Part shown: piece by piece, positions 1 through 5,589 of the stretch
Numbering within the stretch: position 1 is the first letter of the stretch
How the letters are laid out: each line of letters begins with the position of its first letter
NCBI GenBank assembly: GCA_017743605.1
Contig: JAGHYO010000074.1
Span: 1-9,568, forward strand
From: Thermoflexus sp.
Lineage (GTDB): Bacteria; Chloroflexota; Anaerolineae; Thermoflexales; Thermoflexaceae
Length of the DNA: 9,568 bases
Reading direction: 5' to 3'
Notes under the pieces: model-generated
What the model saw: the letters and a program-made list of their open reading frames with translations, nothing else
Databases searched by the model: none
What the model was told of the DNA's origin: nothing
Translations under genes and position numbers: made by a program

Positions 1-2
1 AT

Positions 3-200
3 CGGGACCTCAACGCGGCCCTCAATCTGCGAAACTATGGGTTGGCCGCCCTGAAAGGCCCTACCGGGAGTTCCCCGGGAAGTGACGCCTGTGGAGATCC
101 CTCTGGCGGCGGAACGGCCCGTGAGGGTCGGTCTACGAGCCATGGGTCGAGGAAGCAGGAAGCAGCCCGTCATGAGTTTCACCCCAGACGGGTGAAATAA
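3..200 (+). CDS. tnpB: TnpB (IS200/IS605-type RNA-guided nuclease), C-terminal end only
   Basis: The window opens inside this gene, so only the last 65 codons are visible. They begin with RDLNAALNLRNYG, which is the third RuvC motif of TnpB (DxNAAxN, supplying the last catalytic Asp). A Gly/Ser/Arg-rich tail follows, containing ACGDPSGGGTA and STSHGSRKQEA, which is typical of TnpB/OrfB C-termini encoded by IS200/IS605 and IS607 elements. TnpB proteins are reported RNA-guided nucleases whose omega RNA is transcribed from the 3' end of the gene and the right end of the element. The RuvC I/II motifs and the zinc finger lie outside the window, so whether the protein is intact cannot be judged. 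The TAA stop sits at 198-200, directly behind a perfect hairpin. No tnpA is visible. Confidence 0.85.
   Translation, partial: RDLNAALNLRNYGLAALKGPTGSSPGSDACGDPSGGGTAREGRSTSHGSRKQEAARHEFHPRRVK
177..197 (+). other. Perfect hairpin at the tnpB 3' end (candidate IS right-end hairpin or omega-RNA stem)
   Basis: TTTCACCC (177-184) and GGGTGAAA (190-197) are exact reverse complements separated by a five-base loop, CAGAC. The stem ends on the base before the tnpB stop codon. IS200/IS605 elements carry a short hairpin near each end that the TnpA transposase recognises, and the omega RNA also ends in this zone, so either role is possible. No U tract follows, which argues against a Rho-independent terminator. 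The cleavage point and the exact element end could not be located. Confidence 0.6.
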
Positions 201-239
201 ATGATGATGCGCTGCAGAACGGTCTATGACCCGCCATGA

Positions 240-469
240 GGTGGGGAGACCCAAAATGAAGGCTTTCAAGACAGGCTCAAGACCGCCAAAGAGAGAGGCC
301 CTTCTGCGGAGTATGTGCCGATGGATGGCTGGTGTTCGGCTCGGGCGAATCTCAGGCGGATCGCCTGCAGACCGAAGCGATTTGGTATGACGCAGAGGTC
401 GCCATCATTCGGGATGGGATTCGGCGTGATCTGGCGCATCCCCTCCACGTCCTCAACCCAACCGCGTAA
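240..469 (+). pseudogene. Decayed DDE transposase (IS701/IS4-type), two disjoint fragments
   Basis: Two reading frames carry recognisable transposase pieces. From 240 to about 362 the frame reads GGETQNEGFQDRLKTAKERG and then EYVPMDGWCSARANLRRI. This matches the stretch of IS701/IS4-like transposases usually written GKTKN..F..ML..AK.RG...EYVLFDSWY...NLK.IR, in which the Asp of the DSWY block is catalytic. From about 383 to the TAA at 467-469 a different frame reads TEAIWYDAEVAIIRDGIRRD followed by LAHPLHVLNPTA, which resembles the C-terminal WYEAK..IIR.AIR.YLA.PLY.L.PTA ending of such proteins. The roughly 150 residues normally lying between them are missing, so this is a deletion product with a frame change. 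The family match is from memory of consensus patterns and was not searched. Confidence 0.6.
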
Positions 470-1385
470 CTCCTAATCGAGTGACCCGCAACACTGCTTC
501 AGAGGAGAAGGCCCTGATCGTCGAGACGACCGTCTCGCGTCGCATCCGTTGCCGAAGCATGCGCATCGTTCGCAACAGACGTCACACGTCCGGAAATCCC
601 AGGGATCTACGCCGAGATGTCGGCGCCAGCCGGGCGTTGAAGCCGAAAGTCTGCTCCAACAAAGAACCAGAGACGCTCGTCTGGAAAGCCGATGCGAAGG
701 GGAGCCGCCTGAAGGGCGTTCCGCGTATTTTGGGCGTCTCCGGACCCGCTCGGATCGCCTACGCGGAAAACAGTCCGAAGTCTGCCTGCGCCGACGGGGA
801 CGCGGGCCGAAGCGCTTCCGGGCGAGGAACGGGAGCGGGATGAGATGGGGACAAGAAGGAAAAGGGCGTCTGGCTTTGTAGCCCTCGATGTCGGCGCACC
901 CGGCGGACAGTTGCTTTGGTGATCAGTGATCGGGGCGAAGAGGCGTGTCGGCGGCCTGCGCAGGCGTGGCTGGAGAGGGGGCTTGGTCTTGCCCAATCGA
1001 GCGCGATCGGTGGTCTGCGGATGAGGGGGGCCGGCATCCACCTATCCGAGGGCTTTCAGGCGTTCCGGTGAGTTGGGTCATCGGGAGCGGTGGCCCCACG
1101 TGGTGCGTACGAGGTTCAGGTGTGATGGGCAGAAGACGCGATCGTTTGCCGGCTTTGATGCAACACACCAGCGGGTGACGAGATGGTCCGTCGCGGAGCG
1201 TGAACTGTCTCTGTCACTGAATCCCCGACCACTCCCCGAGAGCTCCAGGGCCCGTGGGTGGGCCAAAACCTGAAACGATTTGCGCGGAGCGGTGATCCCG
1301 GGGTCCTTAGGCCGCGCAAAGCGGGAGCATGCCCGCCTGTGGATACCTGTGGAAATCCGGGTGCTCCAGTCCGAAACCCGAGAAC
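470..1385. other. Gene-free stretch between transposase debris and the first biosynthetic promoter
   Basis: No open frame here resembles a protein. The longest ones on both strands are rich in Arg, Pro, Ser and Gly, as expected for chance frames in GC-rich DNA, and lack a convincing ribosome binding site. A short tandem repeat, CCTGTGGATA then CCTGTGGAAA, lies at 1336-1355. An inverted repeat GCGGG/CCCGC lies at 1321-1325 and 1332-1336. No tRNA, rRNA or CRISPR repeat was seen. The stretch is probably decayed gene or mobile-element DNA. Confidence 0.5.
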
Positions 1386-1414
1386 TTGACGCCCCCGCAT
1401 ATGCATCGTAGGAT
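1386..1414 (+). promoter_or_regulatory. Promoter P1, TTGACG-N17-TAGGAT, upstream of the cyclohydrolase/reductase fusion
   Basis: TTGACG at 1386-1391 and TAGGAT at 1409-1414 are separated by exactly 17 bases. This is a good housekeeping-sigma promoter of the kind common in GC-rich bacteria. Transcription would start near 1421 and give a leader of about 190 bases before the ATG at 1611. The same two hexamers with the same spacing occur at 4087-4115, upstream of the second gene block. Confidence 0.6.
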
Positions 1415-1431
1415 TGGCTGGGGGAGTCCGT

Positions 1432-1521
1432 CCAGAGCATCTGGGGCACGAAGGAGAGAGACGTCCGCCCTGGAAGGTGAGGTGCGGATCGCTCCTCCCG
1501 CCTCGGTGAATGCGTCTCTCT
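1432..1521 (+). promoter_or_regulatory. Structured mRNA leader between P1 and the proximal promoter
   Basis: Several inverted repeats cluster in what would be the P1 leader. CCAGA-GCA-TCTGG spans 1432-1444. AGAGAGACG (1455-1463) pairs perfectly with CGTCTCTCT (1513-1521). Directly inside the left arm of that long-range stem, TCCGC (1464-1468) pairs with GCGGA (1484-1488). This could be a cis-acting RNA element controlling the operon. It does not match the FMN riboswitch consensus, and the fold is judged by eye only. Confidence 0.3.
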
Positions 1522-1531
1522 GGAAGGAAAT

Positions 1532-1556
1532 GTCCTGAAGACAGGACTTATATAAT
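1532..1556 (+). promoter_or_regulatory. Proximal TATAAT -10 element with an overlapping operator-like dyad
   Basis: A perfect TATAAT lies at 1551-1556, which would place a start near 1563, about 48 bases before the ATG. No good -35 hexamer lies at the usual distance. Instead a perfect 6-bp dyad, GTCCTG-AAGA-CAGGAC (1532-1547), occupies the spacer and -35 zone. A weak -35 with a dyad in the spacer is the layout of activator-dependent promoters, for example those of the MerR family. In a transcript from P1 the same bases would form a hairpin instead. No regulator gene is visible nearby. Confidence 0.45.
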
Positions 1557-1610
1557 GCGAATTGATCACATTTTTAGCACGTTCTGCGACCATTATTAGG
1601 AGGTATGACG

Positions 1611-2939
1611 ATGGAGCCGGTCGTGAGGGCGGAGGTGAGTGCCCGCATTCCAACCCAGTATGGCACCTTCAAATTGATACTTTTCAAAAGCAATCAAGAT
1701 GATAAGGAGCATCTTGCTTTTGTCATGGGAGATGTAGAAGGAAAGGAAGATGTCCTCGTCCGGGTGCATTCAGAATGCTTTACCGGCGATGTGATGGGCT
1801 CGCTGCGCTGCGATTGCGGTGGGCAGCTGCGACGCGCCATGGCGCGCATTGCTCAGGCGGGCCAGGGTGTGGTGCTCTATCTGCGCCAGGAGGGACGCGG
1901 GATCGGCCTGGCAGATAAATTACGGGCTTACAATTTGCAGGATGAGGGTTATGATACTGTTGAGGCAAACGTTTTGCTCGGGCATGGGCCTGATGAGAGA
2001 GACTTTTCTTTGGCAGTTGCTATGATTAAATCATTAGGAATAAAATCTGTCCGACTATTGACCAATAATCCAAAGAAGATCAAGGATCTGGAAGATAAAG
2101 GGATCCGCGTTACCGGACGTGAGCCCCTGGAGGTGCCTCCAAATCCAGAAAACGCTCTCTATTTGCTAACCAAAAAGCAGAAAATGAATCATTATCTATC
2201 TTATTATGACTTTAAAGGAGAGGAATATCAGTTTTATGATCTCATTGAATGGTTTGGTAAAAATGCCCGTTCTTACAAGCGGCAGGGCCGTCCGCTGGTC
2301 ACGCTGAGCTACGCCCAAACCCTCGACGGTTCAATCACCCATCGGCGCGGCGTGGCCGGCCTCACCATCAGCGGCCCCGAGACGAAGCGGATGACCCACT
2401 GGCTGCGCGCCCAACACCGGGCCATTCTGGTCGGTATCGGGACGCTGCTCAGTGATGATCCGAAACTGACGGTCATGCACGTTGAGGGGGAGCCCCCCCG
2501 CCCGGTGATCCTGGATTCCAATCTCAGGACCCCTCTATCCGCGCAGATTTTCAACCATCCCAAGCCGCCGATCATTGTTTGCTTGCCGGAATCAGCAACC
2601 AGCGAGCGGGCCTCCGCCCTGCGCGCTGCCGGCGCAGAAATCCTCCCTATCCCTCCCTGCGAGGGTAAAATCGATCTGACCAAACTGCTGCCTGCCCTCG
2701 AACAAAGAGGTTTAGATTCCCTGATGATCGAGGGAGGCGCTACGGTCATTACCGCCTTTTTGAAGCAAAGGCTGGCAGATATTTTCATCTTGACGATCGC
2801 GCCGTTTTTCGCTGGGGGTGTGAACGCCCTAACCGAGCCCCTGCCGTCCATGCCTCGCCTATATCAGATCGGCTCGACGCGAGTCGGGCAGGATATAGTT
2901 CTCTGGGGGGTGTTCGAGCCCCCCCAACATACGGAATAG
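1611..2939 (+). CDS. GTP cyclohydrolase II fused to a RibD-type pyrimidine reductase domain
   Basis: A 442-residue fusion. Residues about 8-175 are GTP cyclohydrolase II, which opens GTP to 2,5-diamino-6-ribosylamino-pyrimidinone phosphate with loss of formate and pyrophosphate. The zinc cysteines are C56, C67 and C69 (ECFTGDVMGSLRCDC). RQEGRGIGL (92-100), YNLQDEGYDTVEAN, DER (R130) and RLLTNNPKK are all intact. After a linker (about 180-225), residues 227-436 form a RibD_C/dihydrofolate-reductase-like domain with LRAQHRAILVGIGTLLSDDP, LMIEGGA and the core DIFILTIAPFFAGG. Neither a RibB nor a deaminase domain is present, unlike the usual RibBA and RibDG fusions. ATG 1611 is chosen because AGGAGG (1598-1603) is 7 bases away; an in-frame ATG at 1605 would leave only one base. 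G+C rises from about 30% to about 70% at codon 224, the domain boundary. The dehydrogenase start follows 4 bases after the stop. Confidence 0.9.
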   Translation: MEPVVRAEVSARIPTQYGTFKLILFKSNQDDKEHLAFVMGDVEGKEDVLVRVHSECFTGDVMGSLRCDCGGQLRRAMARIAQAGQGVVLYLRQEGRGIGLADKLRAYNLQDEGYDTVEANVLLGHGPDERDFSLAVAMIKSLGIKSVRLLTNNPKKIKDLEDKGIRVTGREPLEVPPNPENALYLLTKKQKMNHYLSYYDFKGEEYQFYDLIEWFGKNARSYKRQGRPLVTLSYAQTLDGSITHRRGVAGLTISGPETKRMTHWLRAQHRAILVGIGTLLSDDPKLTVMHVEGEPPRPVILDSNLRTPLSAQIFNHPKPPIIVCLPESATSERASALRAAGAEILPIPPCEGKIDLTKLLPALEQRGLDSLMIEGGATVITAFLKQRLADIFILTIAPFFAGGVNALTEPLPSMPRLYQIGSTRVGQDIVLWGVFEPPQHTE

Positions 2940-2943
2940 GGGC

Positions 2944-3954
2944 ATGAGAACCCGTCATACTCTTTACTTCGTGGCTCCCTATCACGTTGAGCTGCGCGAG
3001 GAGCCGCTGCCGGGGCTTGCGGCCCGCGAGGTGCTGGTTGAGACCATCTGCTCAGCCATCAGCGCCGGCAGCGAGATGCTCCTCTATCGTGGCCAGTTCC
3101 CCTCCGTTCGTGATCCCCACGATCGTCTCAGCAGCGGCTTGACCTATCCCGCCCCATACGGCTACGCCTGCGTCGGGCGCGTCATCGATGTGGGCCCTCA
3201 GGCCGAGGGATCTCTCATCGGGCGGCTGGTCTTCGTCTTCCATCCGCACAGCACCCACTTCGCGGCCTCTCTCGATCATCTGCACCTGCTGCCCGCCGAT
3301 GTTTCGGCAGAAGCCGCCTGCTTTTTGGCCAACACCGAAACTGCGATCACCCTTGTTCACGATGCCGCTCCTCTGCTGGGGGAACGCGCTCTGGTCTTGG
3401 GGCAGGGGATCGTCGGGCTGCTGACCACGGCCCTGCTGGCAGAGTTCCCCCTGCAAACCCTGCTCACCGCCGACAAATACCCCTTGCGCCGCCAGCTCTC
3501 CCTGGCCCTGGGCGCCGCCGATAGCCTTGACCCTGGCCGGTCGGATTTTCGCGCTCTCGCGCTCGATCGGCTCGGCCGGGCGGGCGCCGATTTCAGCATA
3601 GAGCTCTCCGGCGCGCCCAGCGCCCTCAACGACGCGATCGCCCTGACGCGCTTTGGCGGACGCATCATCATCGGCTCTTGGTATGGCGCCCAACAGGCGA
3701 CCCTAGATCTGGGCGGCGCATTCCACCGCAGCCGCATCTGCCTGTATGCGAGTCAGGTGAGCACCATCCGCCCGGAGCTGAGCGCCCGCTGGGATAAAGC
3801 CCGTCGCCTGGCCTTGGCCTGGGACGCCCTGCGCCGCATTCGGCCGGAGCGCTGGATCACCCATCGGATCCCGATCCAGCAAGCCCCCGAGGCCTATCGG
3901 CTGATCGATCAGGCGCCCGAGGCCGTCCTCCAGGTCCTTCTCGTCTATCCGTAG
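2944..3954 (+). CDS. Medium-chain dehydrogenase/reductase without the usual zinc ligands (BchC-like group)
   Basis: A 336-residue MDR-superfamily oxidoreductase. The N-terminal GroES-like half contains ICSAISAGSEMLLYRGQ (35-51) and APYGYACVGRVIDVG (70-84). The Rossmann half has the nucleotide-binding motif GQGIVG (153-158), followed by TADKYPLRRQLSLALGA, and later GGRIIIGSWYG. The GHE motif and the four-Cys structural zinc lobe of classical alcohol dehydrogenases are missing. The SAISAGSE pattern recalls the group that includes the bacteriochlorophyllide dehydrogenase BchC, but nothing else here points to chlorophyll synthesis. It probably oxidises or reduces a hydroxyl or carbonyl group using NAD(P). 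The start lies 4 bases after the preceding stop, with AGGGG overlapping the end of that gene, which indicates translational coupling and a shared transcript. The substrate cannot be read from the sequence. Confidence 0.85.
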   Translation: MRTRHTLYFVAPYHVELREEPLPGLAAREVLVETICSAISAGSEMLLYRGQFPSVRDPHDRLSSGLTYPAPYGYACVGRVIDVGPQAEGSLIGRLVFVFHPHSTHFAASLDHLHLLPADVSAEAACFLANTETAITLVHDAAPLLGERALVLGQGIVGLLTTALLAEFPLQTLLTADKYPLRRQLSLALGAADSLDPGRSDFRALALDRLGRAGADFSIELSGAPSALNDAIALTRFGGRIIIGSWYGAQQATLDLGGAFHRSRICLYASQVSTIRPELSARWDKARRLALAWDALRRIRPERWITHRIPIQQAPEAYRLIDQAPEAVLQVLLVYP

Positions 3955-3955
3955 C

Positions 3956-3967
3956 GGGCGATCGCCC
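3956..3967 (+). repeat. 12-bp perfect palindrome directly after the dehydrogenase stop
   Basis: GGGCGATCGCCC is its own reverse complement and begins two bases after the TAG at 3952-3954. As RNA it could form at best a 4-bp stem with a GATC loop. No U run follows, so it is not a standard terminator. It contains GCGATCGC, an octamer over-represented in some cyanobacteria, but one copy means little. Confidence 0.4.
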
Positions 3968-4086
3968 AGCGAACAGCGGTCCACCTGTGCCCCTAGGCGC
4001 AGCCCGCGATGGGAGGGACCTCCATCTGCTCCCTCGGCGTGCGCGCTCGGGACCGCCGAGCCGCCATCCGCCTGAGGTTCAGAGCG

Positions 4087-4115
4087 TTGACGGAGGTGGG
4101 CAGTCGTGGTAGGAT
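4087..4115 (+). promoter_or_regulatory. Promoter P2, TTGACG-N17-TAGGAT with extended -10
   Basis: TTGACG (4087-4092) and TAGGAT (4110-4115) are separated by 17 bases, identical in hexamers and spacing to P1. TG at 4107-4108 adds an extended -10 (TGGTAGGAT). The predicted start is near 4122, about 450 bases before the acyltransferase gene. It therefore makes either a long 5' leader for the second block or a separate short transcript. Confidence 0.6.
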
Positions 4116-4565
4116 GGCCGAGAGGGTTCTAGGTAGCGGAAGCAAAAGCCGCGCTTGTCGAGGGGTGTGGCGAGCCTTCATGTTCAGGGCCGTCGCTGGA
4201 AGCCCGGCCTAGGGGGGCCGGATTCCCGATGTGCTGCAACCCAGCCTCGCTCTGGAAGCAGGTCCGATGCCTGGGGCGACCAGCCCACGGCCTTTATTGA
4301 GAATGCAGTCCGCAGGAGAAACGTCGGCCGGAAACCCAAAGAACGTTCAAGCTGAATTTTGCCTCACCGGCAGGGCGAGCTGCGGATCCTGCGGTATCCT
4401 TGATGCGCCTCTCGGCCACGGGACGGCTCCGAATGTTCGTGAAGTTGCGCGGTTGCGGTCGAATCGGGCCATCTTCGCTCCCGCATACCGCGTGTCTTGC
4501 CCAATCGACCGCCCCATGCGTGGATTTCGCCCCATGAATCCGCAGAAATCAATCTTTATGGTCTC
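4116..4565 (+). other. Gene-free leader region downstream of P2
   Basis: About 450 bases with no protein-like frame. Short frames such as the one from 4231 to 4569 have a chance-like composition. A hairpin CCGGCC-TAGGGG-GGCCGG lies at 4204-4221, and an approximate tandem TGCGGATCC/TGCGGTATCC lies near 4381-4400. An imperfect stem GTGGATT/AATCCGC lies near 4520-4543. The stretch may be an untranslated leader, a small RNA, or decayed sequence; nothing matched tmRNA, RNase P, SRP or 6S RNA signatures that I could recognise. Confidence 0.35.
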
Positions 4566-4570
4566 TTAAA

Positions 4571-5533
4571 ATGCTCGTTTTAGGAAAATTTATATGTCAA
4601 AACTTATATTTCCGCGGTTCTTCAAGCGATGGTTCGACGGATTTAATCCTCCGAGCCATCCTGGAAGAGTTGGTCGACGCCTTTGGATTTGAGAAGAACT
4701 CTATACTTAGCAAGACTATATGCGCTCTTTTAATTCAATTAGCTAAAAAATTCGCGATCCAATTGATTGATTTTGACCGAGAAGTTGGGAAAAGCGGCCT
4801 GCTTGAAGCCGCTCGCAAAGCATTGCCCAACTATATCCGAACGCTCTCGGTGACGGGGGCTGACAGCGTGCCCCCGCGCGGCCCGTTGCTGGTCCTGGCA
4901 AATCACCCCGGCCTGTCGGACGCCCTGTGTCTGATTGCCGCCATTCAGCGTCTTGACTTGCGAGTGATTGCCCTGGAACGTCCGCTTTTGCGCGCTTTGC
5001 CCAACACCAGCAAGTATCTGTTTTTTGTGGACAGCTCCCCTGCCAAGCGCATGACCGCTGTGCGCCAGGTGGTCGCTCACCTCAAGGGGGGTGGGGCCGT
5101 GCTCATCTTCCCGGCGGGGAAAATCGAGCCTGACCCTGATGTGTACGACGGGGCCGAGCAATCCCTCGCCAACTGGTCTGATTCGGTGAGCCTGTTCTTG
5201 CGGCTTGTCCCCGAGACGCAAGTGGTGCCCGCCCTAGTGCGGGGCGTGTTGTGGGAAAAGGCGGTCAAGCATCCGATCACGATCCTGAGGCGGGGCCTGG
5301 CCGAGCGCGAACGGCTGGGCGCCGCCCTGCAGCTGATCTTTCAGCTCCAGTTCGATGCGCGTCCCGTGGATGTCAGGGTGGAATTCGGCTACGGCATCCG
5401 CCCCCAGGGCCTCGGCGCCTCTCACCCCGACGCTCTGCACGGTGCTGTCTTGGAGTGCATGCGCCAACTCTTGCAACGACAAAAATCAACTGGGAAGCAC
5501 GCTAAATTTGGCGCATCAATTGATAAGATATAA
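4571..5533 (+). CDS. PlsC-like 1-acyl-glycerol-3-phosphate acyltransferase family protein
   Basis: Residues about 90-300 (numbered from ATG 4571) form a lysophospholipid acyltransferase domain. ANHPGLSD carries the catalytic HX4D motif (H112, D117), IFPAGKIEPD (179-188) corresponds to the FPEG substrate block, and VVPALVRGVLWE follows. It should move an acyl group from a carrier to a hydroxyl of a lipid or glycolipid-like acceptor at the membrane. The start is doubtful. ATG 4571 has no ribosome binding site and overlaps a possible -10 (TAAAAT, 4567-4572). ATG 4594 has AGGA eight bases upstream and reads MSKLIFPRFFKRWFDG, but it is one frame off and stops at 4690-4692. A one-base indel near 4639-4641 would join the two frames. 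The first 240 bases are about 39% G+C against about 60-70% later. It heads a block that continues into the PTPS-like gene. Confidence 0.8.
   Translation: MLVLGKFICQNLYFRGSSSDGSTDLILRAILEELVDAFGFEKNSILSKTICALLIQLAKKFAIQLIDFDREVGKSGLLEAARKALPNYIRTLSVTGADSVPPRGPLLVLANHPGLSDALCLIAAIQRLDLRVIALERPLLRALPNTSKYLFFVDSSPAKRMTAVRQVVAHLKGGGAVLIFPAGKIEPDPDVYDGAEQSLANWSDSVSLFLRLVPETQVVPALVRGVLWEKAVKHPITILRRGLAERERLGAALQLIFQLQFDARPVDVRVEFGYGIRPQGLGASHPDALHGAVLECMRQLLQRQKSTGKHAKFGASIDKI
4582..4596 (+). promoter_or_regulatory. Ribosome binding site and ATG in the wrong frame for the acyltransferase
   Basis: AGGA (4582-4585) stands eight bases before ATG 4594-4596, the best initiation signal at this gene's 5' end. 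The frame it opens is not the acyltransferase frame and ends after 32 codons. It therefore marks either a small leader peptide or the true start of a frameshifted gene. Confidence 0.4.
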
Positions 5534-5534
5534 T
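5508..5534 (+). promoter_or_regulatory. Possible internal promoter for the PTPS-like gene
   Basis: A perfect TATAAT (5529-5534) overlaps the acyltransferase TAA stop. TTGGCG (5508-5513) lies upstream with a short 15-base spacer. The next 50 bases are very AT-rich. A transcript from here would start near 5541 and use the ATG at 5590. The off-consensus spacing keeps this tentative. Confidence 0.35.
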
Positions 5535-5589
5535 CATTCAGAGATTGCATTTCAGTTTACTCAAATCATGTAAGTTCATGGGGGGAAAT

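Noticed and set aside
607..1041. Minus-strand frame of 144 codons in the 470-1385 gap
   Set aside because: It is rich in Pro, Arg and Ser with no motif, and overlaps equally long chance frames on the other strand.
1336..1355. DnaA-box-like pair TGTGGATAC and TGTGGAAAT
   Set aside because: Only two imperfect matches, with no AT-rich unwinding region or dnaA/dnaN neighbours; not enough for an origin.
1280..1604. FMN (RFN) riboswitch upstream of the cyclohydrolase gene
   Set aside because: GAGCGGTGATCCC and similar bits occur, but the conserved GGGTGAAATTCCC and matching helices are absent. GGGTGAAA appears only in the tnpB hairpin.
3052..3693. Long minus-strand frame opposite the dehydrogenase
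   Set aside because: It mirrors a well-supported + strand gene in GC-rich DNA, and its protein has low-complexity Gly/Gln/Glu composition without any family signature.
987..4508. A 14-base sequence TCTTGCCCAATCGA shared by 987-1000 and 4495-4508
   Set aside because: One exact 14-base match in a window of this size is within reach of chance, and the flanks do not align.
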